DNA from: Acidisoma silvae
Lineage (GTDB): Bacteria > Pseudomonadota > Alphaproteobacteria > Acetobacterales > Acetobacteraceae
DNA: 64,000 bases
Assembly (NCBI RefSeq): GCF_020618775.1
Contig: NZ_JAESVB010000001.1
Span: 620,001-684,000 of the forward strand
Direction of reading: 5' to 3'
Shown here: positions 55,463 through 64,000 of the stretch, one piece after another
Layout of the letters: every line of letters begins with the position of its first letter
Numbering within the stretch: the first letter of the stretch is position 1
Program-made: the position numbers and the translations under genes
Notes under the pieces: model-generated
Told to the model about the DNA's origin: nothing
What the model saw: the letters and a program-made list of their open reading frames with translations, nothing else
The model's database searches: none

Positions 55463-58321
55463 ATGAGTGTGTCCCACGGACCGGGTTCCGTCTCCTTTCC
55501 GGAATGGCCTGCGCTGGCGAGCGGTACCGGCACCGCCGCCGTGCTGACGGCGGATGGCGAACTGGTGCAGCGCGACAGCCGCGAGACGGCCCGGCTGCTG
55601 GACCAGTCCGAGCCGCCGCTGCTGATCCATGCGCCGTCGACCTGGCGGCGTCTCGGCCTCAAGCCGATGCCGGCCTATGATCTGCTGGAGCTTTTCGCTT
55701 TCGTCCGTCCCGCCAAACCCGCCGTGCCGACGGCGCGCGGTCTGGCCCAGACGCTCGATCTGCCGGCCGTCCGTCAGGGACTGGAAAACGCGGCCTCTGC
55801 CCTGCCCAATCTCGCCTTCGCCCTGTTGCAGGAATTGACCCGCGACGCTGGCCTGCCCGCGAACCGTGACCTGCCGGCGCTGGCGAAGCGCATGGGCGAT
55901 GCCGGCTGGCTATGGGCACCCCTAGTGATGGCGGCGCTCGACCGTGGCGGTGCCATCCCGCCCGCTGCCAAGGACGGCAATGCCTTTCGCGTCTGGCGTC
56001 GTCTGCCGGAATGGGAGGAGGGTGCGCCGCCGCCCGAGCCGTCCACGCTGCCCGTTTCCCCGGTCGAAGCGCGCACGCGCCTGGCACGGCTGGTGGGGGA
56101 GGGGGCGGAGACCCGCCAGGGCCAGGCCGATTACGCATCGGCCGCCGCGGCCGCCTTCACCCCGCGTGAGACGGCAGGCGCGCCCAATATCGTGCTGGCC
56201 GAGGCCGGCACGGGTACGGGCAAGACGCTGGGCTATGTCGCCCCCGCCAGCCTCTGGGCCGAGCGCAATCATGCGCCGGTCTGGATCAGCACCTATACGC
56301 GGCATTTGCAGCGGCAGGTCGAAAGCGAACTCGAACGGCTGTTTCCGGATCCGAAGGAACGGCATCGCCGCGTCGTGCTGCGCAAAGGGCGCGAGAACTA
56401 TCTGTGCCTGCTCAACATGGAAGACGCCGTCACCTCCATGCTGGTCGGCAGCAATCCGGCTTTGACCATTCCACTCGGTCTCATCGCGCGCTGGGCCAGT
56501 GTCACCAGTGATGGCGATATTCTGGGCGGCGACCTGCCCGGCTGGTTCATTGAAATCTTCGGCGCGCCGCTGCTGGGGTCTCTGGCGGACCGGCGCGGCG
56601 AATGTCTTTACGCGGCCTGCAACCATTGGAAACGTTGCTTTGTGGAGCACGGCATCCGCCGGGCGCGCGAGGCCGATCTGGTGGTCGCCAATCACGCCCT
56701 GGTGCTGACCCAGGCGGCCTGGGGCGGGCTGGACGACAATTACGTGCCGACGCGCTACGTCTTCGACGAAGGCCATCATATTTTCGACGCCGCCGACGCG
56801 GCTTTTTCGGCTGAGCTTTCGGGCCGGGAGGCGGCGGAACTGCGCCGCTGGCTGCTGGGGGCGGAAGGGATGCGCAGCCGGGGCAAGGGCCTGACGTCGC
56901 GCATCGGCGATCTGGTGGGCGAGCGCGCGGACCTGATGGCGCCGCTCGACGCCGCGCTGATGGCGGCTCGCAGCCTTCCGGCGCCGGGCTGGGGTTCGCG
57001 GCTGACGGATGATCCCGCGCCGCCGCCGGTATCGGAAACGGCCATCGCCGAACCTTTGGCGCAGAATCCTTCTGAAGTCTTCCTCGTCGCGCTCCGCGCG
57101 CAAGTGCTCGCGCGGCTGTCCGGCCGGGGCGGGGAGGACGAGGCGCGCGCCGGCTTTGCCGCCGAATGCGATCTGCTGCCGACCTCCGATGATGTCGTCA
57201 GCGCCGCCGATACGCTGAAACGCGCGCTGATGCGCATCGCGGAGCCTTTGACCAATCTGCGCGCGCGCCTGCTGGCAAGGCTGGATGAGGAGGCCGACGA
57301 GCTGGATCAGGCCACCCGCGCGCGCATCGAAGGCATGGGCCGCACCATCGCCCGCCGCGCTTTGGAGCCGCTGAAGGCCTGGATCGCCATGCTGGCGGAA
57401 CTGATCGAGCCGCAGCCGGTATCGGACACCTTTCGCGGCCATGTTCAGTTCCTGCGGCTGGATCGGTCGGAAGGCCATGTGCGGGACGTCGCTTTGCTGC
57501 GGCACTGGCTGGACCCGACGCTGCCTTTCGCCACCACGCTCGCTGCACCCGCGCATGGGCTGCTGATCACCTCCGCGACACTCCGCGACGGTGGCGAGGA
57601 TGATCCCGAACAGGCCTGGAGCGAGGCCGAGGCCCGCGTCGGCGCCAATCATCTGGCGCTGCCCGCCATTCGCGCCAGCCTGCCGAGCCCCTTCGACTAT
57701 GCCGAGCGCACCCGCGCTTTCGTCATCAACGATGTCGATACCGGTGACCCGGCCTCGCTGGCGGCAGCCTATCGCACGCTGTTCCTGTCCTCGGGCGGCG
57801 GCGGGCTGGGATTGTTCACGGCCATCGGCCGGCTGCGCTCCGTCCATCGCCGTATCGCGCCGGCGCTGGAGCAGGCCGGCCTGCCGCTCTACGCCCAGCA
57901 TATCGACGCCATGAACAATGCGACGCTGGTCGATATTTTCCGGGCTGAGGAAAATTCTTGCCTGCTGGGGACGGACGCCATGCGCGACGGCGTCGATGTT
58001 CCGGGCAATGCCCTGCGGCTGGTGGTGTTCGAGCGCGTGCCCTGGCCGCGCCCGGATATTCTGCATCGCGAGCGGCGCATTCATCTCTCGGGCGGCGCGC
58101 CGAAGGAATTCGACGACCGCATCGCCCGCCTGAGGCTGCGTCAGGCTTTCGGCCGCCTCATCCGCCGTGTGGATGACAGGGGTGTCTTTGTGCTGCTTGA
58201 CCGGCGCACGCCAACCCGGCTGCTCTCGGCCTTCCCGCCCGGTGTGGCGGTGGAACGGGTCGGACTTGCGGAAGCGGCCGCCACGACCCGCGCGTTCTTA
58301 GGGCCGCAGGGAAACGAGTAA
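55463..58321 (+). CDS. DinG/XPD-like Fe-S DNA helicase
   Basis: A 952-residue superfamily 2 helicase. The Walker A is in LAEAGTGTGKTLGYVAPASL and the DEAH-box equivalent in YVFDEGHHIFDAADA. Four cysteines (one in NYLCLLN, three in ECLYAACNHWKRCF) are spaced as the 4Fe-4S ligands of XPD/DinG. Motif III-like SATLRDGGED, and the C-terminal domain with LLGTDAMRDGVDVPG and QAFGRLIRRVDDRG, follow. An N-terminal domain of about 230 residues precedes the helicase core. The frame is open far upstream (54389) over lysS, but the ATG at 55463 fits the family. Confidence 0.88.
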   Translation: MSVSHGPGSVSFPEWPALASGTGTAAVLTADGELVQRDSRETARLLDQSEPPLLIHAPSTWRRLGLKPMPAYDLLELFAFVRPAKPAVPTARGLAQTLDLPAVRQGLENAASALPNLAFALLQELTRDAGLPANRDLPALAKRMGDAGWLWAPLVMAALDRGGAIPPAAKDGNAFRVWRRLPEWEEGAPPPEPSTLPVSPVEARTRLARLVGEGAETRQGQADYASAAAAAFTPRETAGAPNIVLAEAGTGTGKTLGYVAPASLWAERNHAPVWISTYTRHLQRQVESELERLFPDPKERHRRVVLRKGRENYLCLLNMEDAVTSMLVGSNPALTIPLGLIARWASVTSDGDILGGDLPGWFIEIFGAPLLGSLADRRGECLYAACNHWKRCFVEHGIRRAREADLVVANHALVLTQAAWGGLDDNYVPTRYVFDEGHHIFDAADAAFSAELSGREAAELRRWLLGAEGMRSRGKGLTSRIGDLVGERADLMAPLDAALMAARSLPAPGWGSRLTDDPAPPPVSETAIAEPLAQNPSEVFLVALRAQVLARLSGRGGEDEARAGFAAECDLLPTSDDVVSAADTLKRALMRIAEPLTNLRARLLARLDEEADELDQATRARIEGMGRTIARRALEPLKAWIAMLAELIEPQPVSDTFRGHVQFLRLDRSEGHVRDVALLRHWLDPTLPFATTLAAPAHGLLITSATLRDGGEDDPEQAWSEAEARVGANHLALPAIRASLPSPFDYAERTRAFVINDVDTGDPASLAAAYRTLFLSSGGGGLGLFTAIGRLRSVHRRIAPALEQAGLPLYAQHIDAMNNATLVDIFRAEENSCLLGTDAMRDGVDVPGNALRLVVFERVPWPRPDILHRERRIHLSGGAPKEFDDRIARLRLRQAFGRLIRRVDDRGVFVLLDRRTPTRLLSAFPPGVAVERVGLAEAAATTRAFLGPQGNE

Positions 58322-58325
58322 CGCC

Positions 58326-59810
58326 ATGAGTAACGCGACTTTGGCGGTGCCCGCCGCAGGCCGGGCCGGACGGCCCCGCCATGCCCGGCCGATCATCGCC
58401 GCCGTACTGGTCGCGACTTTCATGGCGGCGATGGAAGTCACCGTCATCAGCACGGCCATGCCGGTCATCGTCGGCAAGCTTGGCGGCTTTCACCTGTTTT
58501 CCTGGGTTTTCGGCATCTATCTGCTGACCCAGGCGGTGATGACGCCGCTTTACGGCCGCATCGCCGACAGTTTCGGCCGCAAGCCTATCTATCTCGCCAG
58601 CACCGGCCTGTTTCTGGTCGGCTCGTTGCTCTGCGGCTGCGCCCATAGCATGGTGGCGCTCATCATCTTCCGGGCGATTCAGGGGATCGGCGGCGGCGGT
58701 CTGGCCCCCTTGGGCGTCACCATCATCGGCGATGTCTGCAAGCCCGAGGATCGTCCGCGCGTCATGGGCTATCTCTCGGCCGTCTGGGGCATAGCCGCCA
58801 TCGCCGGCCCGCTGCTGGGCGCGTTTTTCGTCCATACGCTGGGCTGGCAATTCTGCTTCTGGGTCAATCTCCCCGTCGGCCTGATCACCATGGCCATGGT
58901 CTGGCGCTACCTGCGCGACGGCCAGCAGACGCGCAGCCGGGCGCCCATCGATCTGGTGGGCTGCGGTCTTCTCGTCCTTGGCCTCGGCCTGATGATGGGC
59001 GCGCTGGTGCAGTTCGAGGCGCTGCCGTCCCTGACGCTGATTCTATTGCTGGCTCTGGCTTTCGTCGCGCTGGCCGGGTTCGGCTGGCGGGAGCGGCAGG
59101 TGCGTCACCCCTTGCTGCCGCTGCATCTGATGTTCCGGCCGCTGCTGATGACGGCCAATGCCTCCTCGCTTCTGTCAGGCGCGCTGCTGATCGGCACCAC
59201 GGCCTTTCTGCCGCCGCTGATCCAGGGTGTGATGGGCGACAATGCGCTCGACTCCGGCATCGTCATCGGCGTGCTGACCGTCGCCTGGACCATTACCGGC
59301 ATGACCATCGGCCGGGCCGTGGGCCGCCTGTCCAACCGCCTTCTGGCGGTGAGCGGCGGCATCGCCATGGCGGCCGGCATGGCGGCGCTGGTGCCGATCG
59401 CGGACGGCGGCAGCCTGATCTGGCTGACGGCGATCGCCATTCCCATCGGGGCCGGCATGGGCCTGACCAGCATCGTCTTCACCCTGGCCGTGCAGGGCGG
59501 CGTGCCGGCCAATGAGCGCGGACGGTCCATCGCTTTGTTCTTTTTCTGCCGGCTGATGGGTCAGGCGCTGGGGTCGGCCGCCTTCGGCGGCGTGTTGAAC
59601 GCGGGCCTCGCGGCGACCAAGGGTCATGACGTCATGCAGGAACTTGTGAACCCGGCGCTGCGCGCCGCGCTGTCGCCCGGCTATCTGGCGGCGGCCACCT
59701 TGCGGCTGGGTCATGCGCTGCATGGCGTTTTTGTGCTCGCCGCTATCATCGGCATCGGGGCGCTGATCGCCGCCTGTTTCACGCCGAAGCGTTCTGTCCA
59801 AAGCCCCTGA
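58326..59810 (+). CDS. MFS transporter, DHA2/EmrB type
   Basis: A 494-residue 14-helix MFS pump. Motif D1 is seen in MEVTVISTAMPVIVGKLGGF, motif A in LYGRIADSFGRKPIYLAS, motif C around AAIAGPLLGAFFVHTLGWQF. It starts 4 bp after the helicase stop and may be co-transcribed. There is no membrane-fusion partner (EmrA) next to it, so it probably exports drugs or metabolites to the periplasm. Confidence 0.9.
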   Translation: MSNATLAVPAAGRAGRPRHARPIIAAVLVATFMAAMEVTVISTAMPVIVGKLGGFHLFSWVFGIYLLTQAVMTPLYGRIADSFGRKPIYLASTGLFLVGSLLCGCAHSMVALIIFRAIQGIGGGGLAPLGVTIIGDVCKPEDRPRVMGYLSAVWGIAAIAGPLLGAFFVHTLGWQFCFWVNLPVGLITMAMVWRYLRDGQQTRSRAPIDLVGCGLLVLGLGLMMGALVQFEALPSLTLILLLALAFVALAGFGWRERQVRHPLLPLHLMFRPLLMTANASSLLSGALLIGTTAFLPPLIQGVMGDNALDSGIVIGVLTVAWTITGMTIGRAVGRLSNRLLAVSGGIAMAAGMAALVPIADGGSLIWLTAIAIPIGAGMGLTSIVFTLAVQGGVPANERGRSIALFFFCRLMGQALGSAAFGGVLNAGLAATKGHDVMQELVNPALRAALSPGYLAAATLRLGHALHGVFVLAAIIGIGALIAACFTPKRSVQSP

Positions 59811-59922
59811 TGCCGCTGAGCGCGTTTCAGCTCAGTGATGAACCGGGTGATCTGGCTTTGGCTTGGACCTGCGGCTAGGCTCCCGCCAAGACCAACAAGA
59901 CGCCAGAGACAGGGAAGATTTT

Positions 59923-60954
59923 ATGACCTATATCGCCGCCCCGAACCGCTACGAGGCCATTCCCTATCGCCGCTGCGGCCGCTCCGGCATTCAGCTGCCG
60001 CTGATTTCGCTCGGCCTCTGGCATCATTTCGGCGGCACGGATGTGCTGGAAAACGGCCGTGCCATTCTGCGCCGCGCCTTCGACCGGGGTGTCACGCATT
60101 TCGACCTCGCCAATAATTACGGCCCGCCCTATGGCACGGCGGAAGAGAATTTCGGCATCCTGCTGAAAAAGGATTTTCTGCCTCATCGCGACGAGCTGAT
60201 CATCTCGTCCAAAGCCGGCTGGGACATGTGGCCCGGCCCCTACGGCATCGGCGGCAGCCGCAAATATCTCATTGCCAGCTGCGACCAGAGCCTGAAGCGC
60301 ATGGGCCTGGATTACGTCGATATCTTCTATTCGCACCGCCCCGATTTTGAGACGCCGCTGGAAGAAACCGCCGACGCCCTCGCCCAGCTGGTTCGCCAGG
60401 GCAAGGCGCTCTATGTCGGCATTTCCTCCTACGGACCGGAACTGACGCGGACGATGTCCGCGCTGCTGCGCGACCGTCAGGTGCCGCTGCTGATCCATCA
60501 GCCGTCCTATTCGCTGCTCAACCGCTGGGTGGAAGACGGGCTGCTGGAAACGCTGGCGGACATCGGCACCGGCTGCATCGCCTTCTCGCCGCTCGCCCAG
60601 GGCCTGCTCACCGACAAATATCTGGGCGGCGTCAAGGAAGGATCGCGTGCCGCCGAAGGCCGCTATTTCAGCAAGGATCTCATCACCGAGGAAAACCTCA
60701 CCCGCGTGCGCGCGCTGCATGGCATTGCCGAACAGCGCGGCCAGAGCTTGGCGCAGATGGCCATCGCCTGGGTGCTGCGCAATCCGGCGGTGACGACGGC
60801 GCTGATCGGCGCGCGCAATGTGGCGCAGCTCGACAATGCGCTGGACGCCGTCAAGAACCTTGCCTTCTCGGCCGAGGAACTGGCGGCCATCGACGTGCAT
60901 GCGCAGGACGGCGGCATCGACCTCTGGCGCGAGGTCTCGTCCTTCAAGGGCTAG
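59923..60954 (+). CDS. Aldo/keto reductase, L-glyceraldehyde-3-phosphate reductase type
   Basis: A 343-residue TIM-barrel NADPH reductase. The catalytic Asp/Tyr pair is in THFDLANNYGPPYGTAEENF, Lys in LIISSKAGWDMWPGPYG and His in DYVDIFYSHRPDFETPLEET. The PGPYGIGGSRKYL loop and C-terminal IGARNVAQLDNALDA match the YghZ (GPR/MgrA) subgroup that detoxifies L-glyceraldehyde-3-phosphate or methylglyoxal. The ATG at 59923 is preferred to an earlier in-frame start. Confidence 0.9.
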   Translation: MTYIAAPNRYEAIPYRRCGRSGIQLPLISLGLWHHFGGTDVLENGRAILRRAFDRGVTHFDLANNYGPPYGTAEENFGILLKKDFLPHRDELIISSKAGWDMWPGPYGIGGSRKYLIASCDQSLKRMGLDYVDIFYSHRPDFETPLEETADALAQLVRQGKALYVGISSYGPELTRTMSALLRDRQVPLLIHQPSYSLLNRWVEDGLLETLADIGTGCIAFSPLAQGLLTDKYLGGVKEGSRAAEGRYFSKDLITEENLTRVRALHGIAEQRGQSLAQMAIAWVLRNPAVTTALIGARNVAQLDNALDAVKNLAFSAEELAAIDVHAQDGGIDLWREVSSFKG

Positions 60955-60987
60955 TGTGTCAGCCTGGGTTGGAATCAATCCTCAACC

Positions 60988-61064
60988 GTCATGCCCGCGA
61001 AAGCGGGCATCTTCTTCGTGGTCCCGCGCTTGAACCAGAAGATACCCGCTTTCGCGGGTATGAC
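60988..61064. repeat. Dispersed palindromic intergenic repeat, copy 7
   Basis: It starts GTCATGCCCGCGAAAGCGGG, has a CATCTTCTTCG spacer and ends GCTTTCGCGGGTATGAC, followed by GGTGTTCCAAT. The arms are nearly perfect. It lies between convergent genes (aldo/keto reductase and AI-2E family permease). Confidence 0.88.
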
Positions 61065-61091
61065 GGTGTTCCAATGAAGACCTGACAGAGG

Positions 61092-62300
61092 CTACGGGTT
61101 CGTCACGCTCTCGGGGTCAAGCGCCGGGTCCGGCAGCACGGCCAGCGGATCGGGAGGCAGAGCCGGGGCGCCAGGCTTTGCCTCTTCCGCGATCCAGGCG
61201 CGCAGCATGGTATAGCTGACGGCCAGCACCGCCGGCCCGATGAACAGGCCGATCAGGCCGAAGGCGGCCAGTCCGCCCAGCACGCCGACCAGCACCAGCA
61301 GCATCGGCAGATTGGCCTCCTTGCGGATCAGCAGCGGCCGCATGAGGTTGTCGACCGCTATGGCGACGACGGTCACCACCAGCAGCACCGCGCCCATGAC
61401 ATATTGGCCGGAGACGAACATCCAGATATCGGCCGGGATCAGCACGATGCCCGGTCCCACCTGCGCCACGCAGGCGATGAACATCACCGCCGTCAGCAGC
61501 GTCGCCAGCGGCACGCCGGCAATCACCAGTCCGATGCCGCCGATGATGGCGTCGGCCAGCGAGGTCAGCATGACGCCGAGTGCGACGGCGCGGATGGCGC
61601 GGCCCGCCAGCACCACCATCTGCTCGCCCCGGTTGCCGCCCAGGCGATAGCCGAACTGGGTCGCGAGGTTAGCGCCGGCCTCGCCATGCGTGCTCATGAT
61701 GGCGACGATGACGGTGGTCAGGATGAATTGCAGCAGCAGCCGGCCGAAACTGCCGATGGAACCCAGAATCCACTGCGCGGCGGAGCCGATATAGGGCGTG
61801 GTCGAGGGCAGCACCGTGCTCAGCCCCTCGCCCTGGAACTTGGTCCAGACCTGAACGATCTTATCGCCGAAAATCGGGACGTCGCCGGCCCAATGCGGCG
61901 GCGGCGGCAGGCGGAAGGCGACGGCGGCATGGGCCAGGCCGACCAGCGCATCGATGTGATTGAGGATCGTGGTGACGGCGAGCCAAAAGGGCACCACGAA
62001 CAGCACGACGACGATGATCGTCATCAAGGTCACGGCCAGGCCACGACTGCCCCAGAGCAGTTTCTGCAAGCGCAGCACCAGCGGCCAGACCGCGACCACG
62101 ATGGTCGCGGCCCAGATGCTGGCCGGCAGGAAGGGCTGCATGACCCAGAGGGAACACAGCGTCATGCCGCCGATGAAGAACAGCATCAGCATCAGGCGGG
62201 TCGGGTCGGGCCGTCCCCCATGCAAGGGCCTGTCCTGCTCCGCCGCCGATACGCTCGCCTGGGGCGAAGGCATCGGCGGCGGTGGGGTGATCACCGTCAT
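61092..62300 (-). CDS. AI-2E family transporter (YdiK-like)
   Basis: A 402-residue membrane protein with about eight helices and the topology of the PerM/YdiK/TqsA family. A Pro-rich cytoplasmic N-terminus is followed by LFFIGGMTLCSLWVMQPFLP; the family features are GIVLIPADIWMFVSGQY and MRPLLIRKEANLPMLLVLVG near the C-terminus. The family name comes from TqsA; members transport ions or small metabolites, and the substrate here is unknown. It lies 19 bp past the gltB stop on the same strand. Confidence 0.88.
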   Translation of the reverse strand: MTVITPPPPMPSPQASVSAAEQDRPLHGGRPDPTRLMLMLFFIGGMTLCSLWVMQPFLPASIWAATIVVAVWPLVLRLQKLLWGSRGLAVTLMTIIVVVLFVVPFWLAVTTILNHIDALVGLAHAAVAFRLPPPPHWAGDVPIFGDKIVQVWTKFQGEGLSTVLPSTTPYIGSAAQWILGSIGSFGRLLLQFILTTVIVAIMSTHGEAGANLATQFGYRLGGNRGEQMVVLAGRAIRAVALGVMLTSLADAIIGGIGLVIAGVPLATLLTAVMFIACVAQVGPGIVLIPADIWMFVSGQYVMGAVLLVVTVVAIAVDNLMRPLLIRKEANLPMLLVLVGVLGGLAAFGLIGLFIGPAVLAVSYTMLRAWIAEEAKPGAPALPPDPLAVLPDPALDPESVTNP

Positions 62301-62319
62301 GCGCGCTGGGTCCGGCCGA

Positions 62320-64000
62320 TCAGGCGCGGGCCTGCGCCTTTTCGTCGGTCAGCCCATGCGGCAGGTATTTGACGTAATCCTTCGGCACCACCTGCCAGAA
62401 GCTGGCCAGCGTCTGGTCCCAGTTATGCAGCAGCATGGCCGCATACCGGCTGCTGGTCTCTTCGACGTGGCGTTCGATGAGACCACGCAGCTGGCTCTCC
62501 CAATAGGCGGAGGAGACGCGCTGCCAGGTCAGGCTTTCCGGATTGATGCGGCTTTCCAGCGTATTCTCGGGGTCATAGAGGAAAGCGACGCCCCCGGTGA
62601 AGCCGGCGCCGAAATTATCGCCGAAATCGCCCAGGATCGCGACCGTGCCGCCGGTCATGTATTCGCAACCATTGGAACCGCAGCCTTCGACCACCGCCGT
62701 CGCGCCCGAATTGCGCACCGCGAAGCGCTCGCCCGCCTGGCCGGCCGCGAAGAGATAGCCCTCGGTCGCACCATAAAGGCAGGTATTGCCGATGATGGTA
62801 TTGGCATTGCTGCGCATCTTGGTGGAGGGCGCCGTGCGGACCACGATGGTGCCGCCCGACAGGCCCTTGCCGACATAGTCATTGGCGTCGCCGATAACTT
62901 CCAGCTTCAGGCCCTGCACCGCGAAGGCACCCAGCGACTGCCCGGCCGAGCCGCGCAGGCGAACGTTGACATGCCCCGCCGGCACGGTGGTCTGTCCGAA
63001 GGCGCGGACGATGGCGCCGGAGAACTTCGTGCCGATGGCGCGATGCGTGTTCCGGATATTGTACTGCAACTGCATCTTCTCGCGCCGCTCGAAGAAGGGA
63101 GAGGCATCCGCGATCATCTGCGCGTCCAGCGTTTCCGGCACTTCGTTGCGGCCTTCCAGCGTGCAATAGCGCGGATAGGGGCCAGGATCGGCCTGAGCCA
63201 GGATCGGGTTGAGGTCCAGATCGTCCAGCAGCGAACTGCCACGGCTGACCTGCTGCAGCAGATCGGTGCGGCCGATGATGTCGGTCAGCTTGCGGAAGCC
63301 GAGGCCGGCCAGGATTTCACGCACCTCTTCCGCGATGAAGGAGAAGAGGTTGATGACCTTCTCGGGCGTGCCTTCGAACTTGGCGCGCAGCGCCTCGTCC
63401 TGCGTGCAGACGCCGACAGGGCAGGTATTGCTGTGGCACTGGCGCACCATGATGCAGCCCATGGCGACCAGGCTTGCCGTGCCGATGCCGAATTCCTCGG
63501 CGCCCAGCATGGCGGCGATGACGACATCGCGCCCGGTCTTCAGGCCGCCATCGGTGCGCAGCTTCACGCGGTGACGCAGCCGGTTGAGCATCAGCACCTG
63601 ATGCGCTTCCGACAGGCCCATTTCCCACGGCAGGCCGGCATATTTGACCGAGGTCAGCGCGGACGCGCCGGTGCCGCCGGAATGGCCGGAAATCAGGATC
63701 GCATCCGCCTTTGCCTTGGCAACGCCGGCGGCGATGGTACCGATGCCCGAGCGCGAAACCAGCTTCACGCAGACCGACGCCTTCGGGTTGATCTGCTTCA
63801 GGTCATAGATGAGCTGCGCCAGATCCTCGATCGAATAGATGTCGTGATGCGGCGGCGGGCTGATGAGCATCACGCCCGGCGTCGAATGACGCAGCTTCGC
63901 AATCAGCCCCGTCACCTTGAAGCCGGGCAGCTGCCCGCCTTCGCCGGGCTTCGCACCCTGCGCGACCTTGATCTCGATCTCGCTGCAGTTGTTCAGGTAG
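62320..64000 (-). CDS. gltB: Glutamate synthase large subunit (C-terminal portion)
   Basis: The frame is open to the right edge, reading NCSEIEIKVAQGAKPGEGGQ just inside the window. The visible part, about 559 residues, covers the end of the FMN domain (HHDIYSIEDLAQLIYDLKQI, GHSGGTGASALTSVKYAGLP), the 3Fe-4S cysteines in CIMVRQCHSNTCPVGVCTQD, and the C-terminal right-handed beta-helix (GGTIVVRT, GNTCLYGATEGYLFAAG). It uses glutamine and 2-oxoglutarate to make glutamate with the small subunit GltD, which is not in the window. Confidence 0.97.
   Translation of the reverse strand, partial: YLNNCSEIEIKVAQGAKPGEGGQLPGFKVTGLIAKLRHSTPGVMLISPPPHHDIYSIEDLAQLIYDLKQINPKASVCVKLVSRSGIGTIAAGVAKAKADAILISGHSGGTGASALTSVKYAGLPWEMGLSEAHQVLMLNRLRHRVKLRTDGGLKTGRDVVIAAMLGAEEFGIGTASLVAMGCIMVRQCHSNTCPVGVCTQDEALRAKFEGTPEKVINLFSFIAEEVREILAGLGFRKLTDIIGRTDLLQQVSRGSSLLDDLDLNPILAQADPGPYPRYCTLEGRNEVPETLDAQMIADASPFFERREKMQLQYNIRNTHRAIGTKFSGAIVRAFGQTTVPAGHVNVRLRGSAGQSLGAFAVQGLKLEVIGDANDYVGKGLSGGTIVVRTAPSTKMRSNANTIIGNTCLYGATEGYLFAAGQAGERFAVRNSGATAVVEGCGSNGCEYMTGGTVAILGDFGDNFGAGFTGGVAFLYDPENTLESRINPESLTWQRVSSAYWESQLRGLIERHVEETSSRYAAMLLHNWDQTLASFWQVVPKDYVKYLPHGLTDEKAQARA

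Noticed and set aside
55922-58084. A 720-codon minus-strand open frame opposite the helicase.
   Set aside because: Antisense to Walker A, DEGH and Fe-S cysteine motifs; shadow frame.
1-64000. CRISPR arrays, insertion sequences, prophage genes, tRNA or rRNA genes.
   Set aside because: No regularly spaced direct repeats, no transposase or integrase genes, and no cloverleaf or rRNA-like stretches were seen by eye; the repeats present are isolated palindromes and one 15-bp coding repeat.

Overview
The window is a GC-rich, densely packed bacterial chromosome segment. It most likely comes from an alphaproteobacterium, plausibly of the Rhodospirillales/Acetobacterales side. The reasons are the gene repertoire (a glpD-S-T-P-Q-U-V-K glycerol uptake operon of the Rhizobium type, a class I lysyl-tRNA synthetase, a class II DAHP synthase, a CspA/DUF6481 pair), many 4-bp start/stop overlaps, frequent GTG/TTG starts, and a dispersed palindromic intergenic repeat. 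The taxon is inferred from gene content, not from a marker gene. No tRNA, rRNA, CRISPR array, insertion sequence or prophage was seen.

Layout. (1) 1-4538, minus: the urea ABC transporter urtA-urtB-urtC-urtD (urtD cut by the left edge). (2) 4739-9011, plus, divergent from urtA: a giant hybrid histidine kinase whose N-terminus is an NCS1-type (purine/cytosine/allantoin permease-like) transporter followed by an eight-cysteine linker, then a LuxR-type response regulator. A perfect 7-bp inverted repeat lies between urtA and the kinase. (3) 9.0-14.5 kb: small proteins, cspA opposite a DUF6481 gene, a frameshifted O-antigen-ligase-like gene, a tandem GNAT acetyltransferase, a TPR protein and an unrecognised protein. 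(4) 14.5-24.5 kb, minus: the glycerol regulon, transcribed glpR, glpD, glpS, glpT, glpP, glpQ, glpU, glpV, glpK, preceded by a 2OG-Fe(II) oxygenase-like gene that overlaps the glpR start region. (5) 25.3-32.7 kb, minus: gltX, a soluble PAS chemoreceptor, nicotinate phosphoribosyltransferase, class II DAHP synthase and glutathione reductase. (6) 32.8-36.3 kb, plus: a taurine/sulfonate-type ABC transporter with two different permeases. (7) 36.5-40.6 kb: HU, hutI, a phospholipase D-like protein and a split chromate-type transporter.

(8) 40.7-47.7 kb: a glycogen-debranching-like glucosidase, a LysR/MFS divergent pair, and a three-gene redox operon (exported protein, membrane cytochrome b, Moco oxidoreductase). 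(9) 47.8-52.1 kb, minus: a KefB/C-type antiporter with its KefF-like partner, an EamA exporter with an extremely His-rich tail, and a DedA-like protein. (10) 52.1-62.3 kb: an exported protein, an SDR, class I lysS head-to-head with an Fe-S DinG-type helicase, a DHA2-type MFS pump, an aldo/keto reductase and an AI-2E family permease. (11) 62.3 kb to the right edge: the C-terminal part of glutamate synthase large subunit (gltB).

The most interesting observations are the transporter-fused sensor kinase facing the urea transporter, with a candidate operator between them. Next come the complementary loss of ABC motifs in the GlpS/GlpT ATPase pair, a 15-bp tandem repeat that writes the C-terminus of the oxygenase next to glpR, the redox operon with a b561-like anchor, and the palindromic repeat family present at seven intergenic sites.
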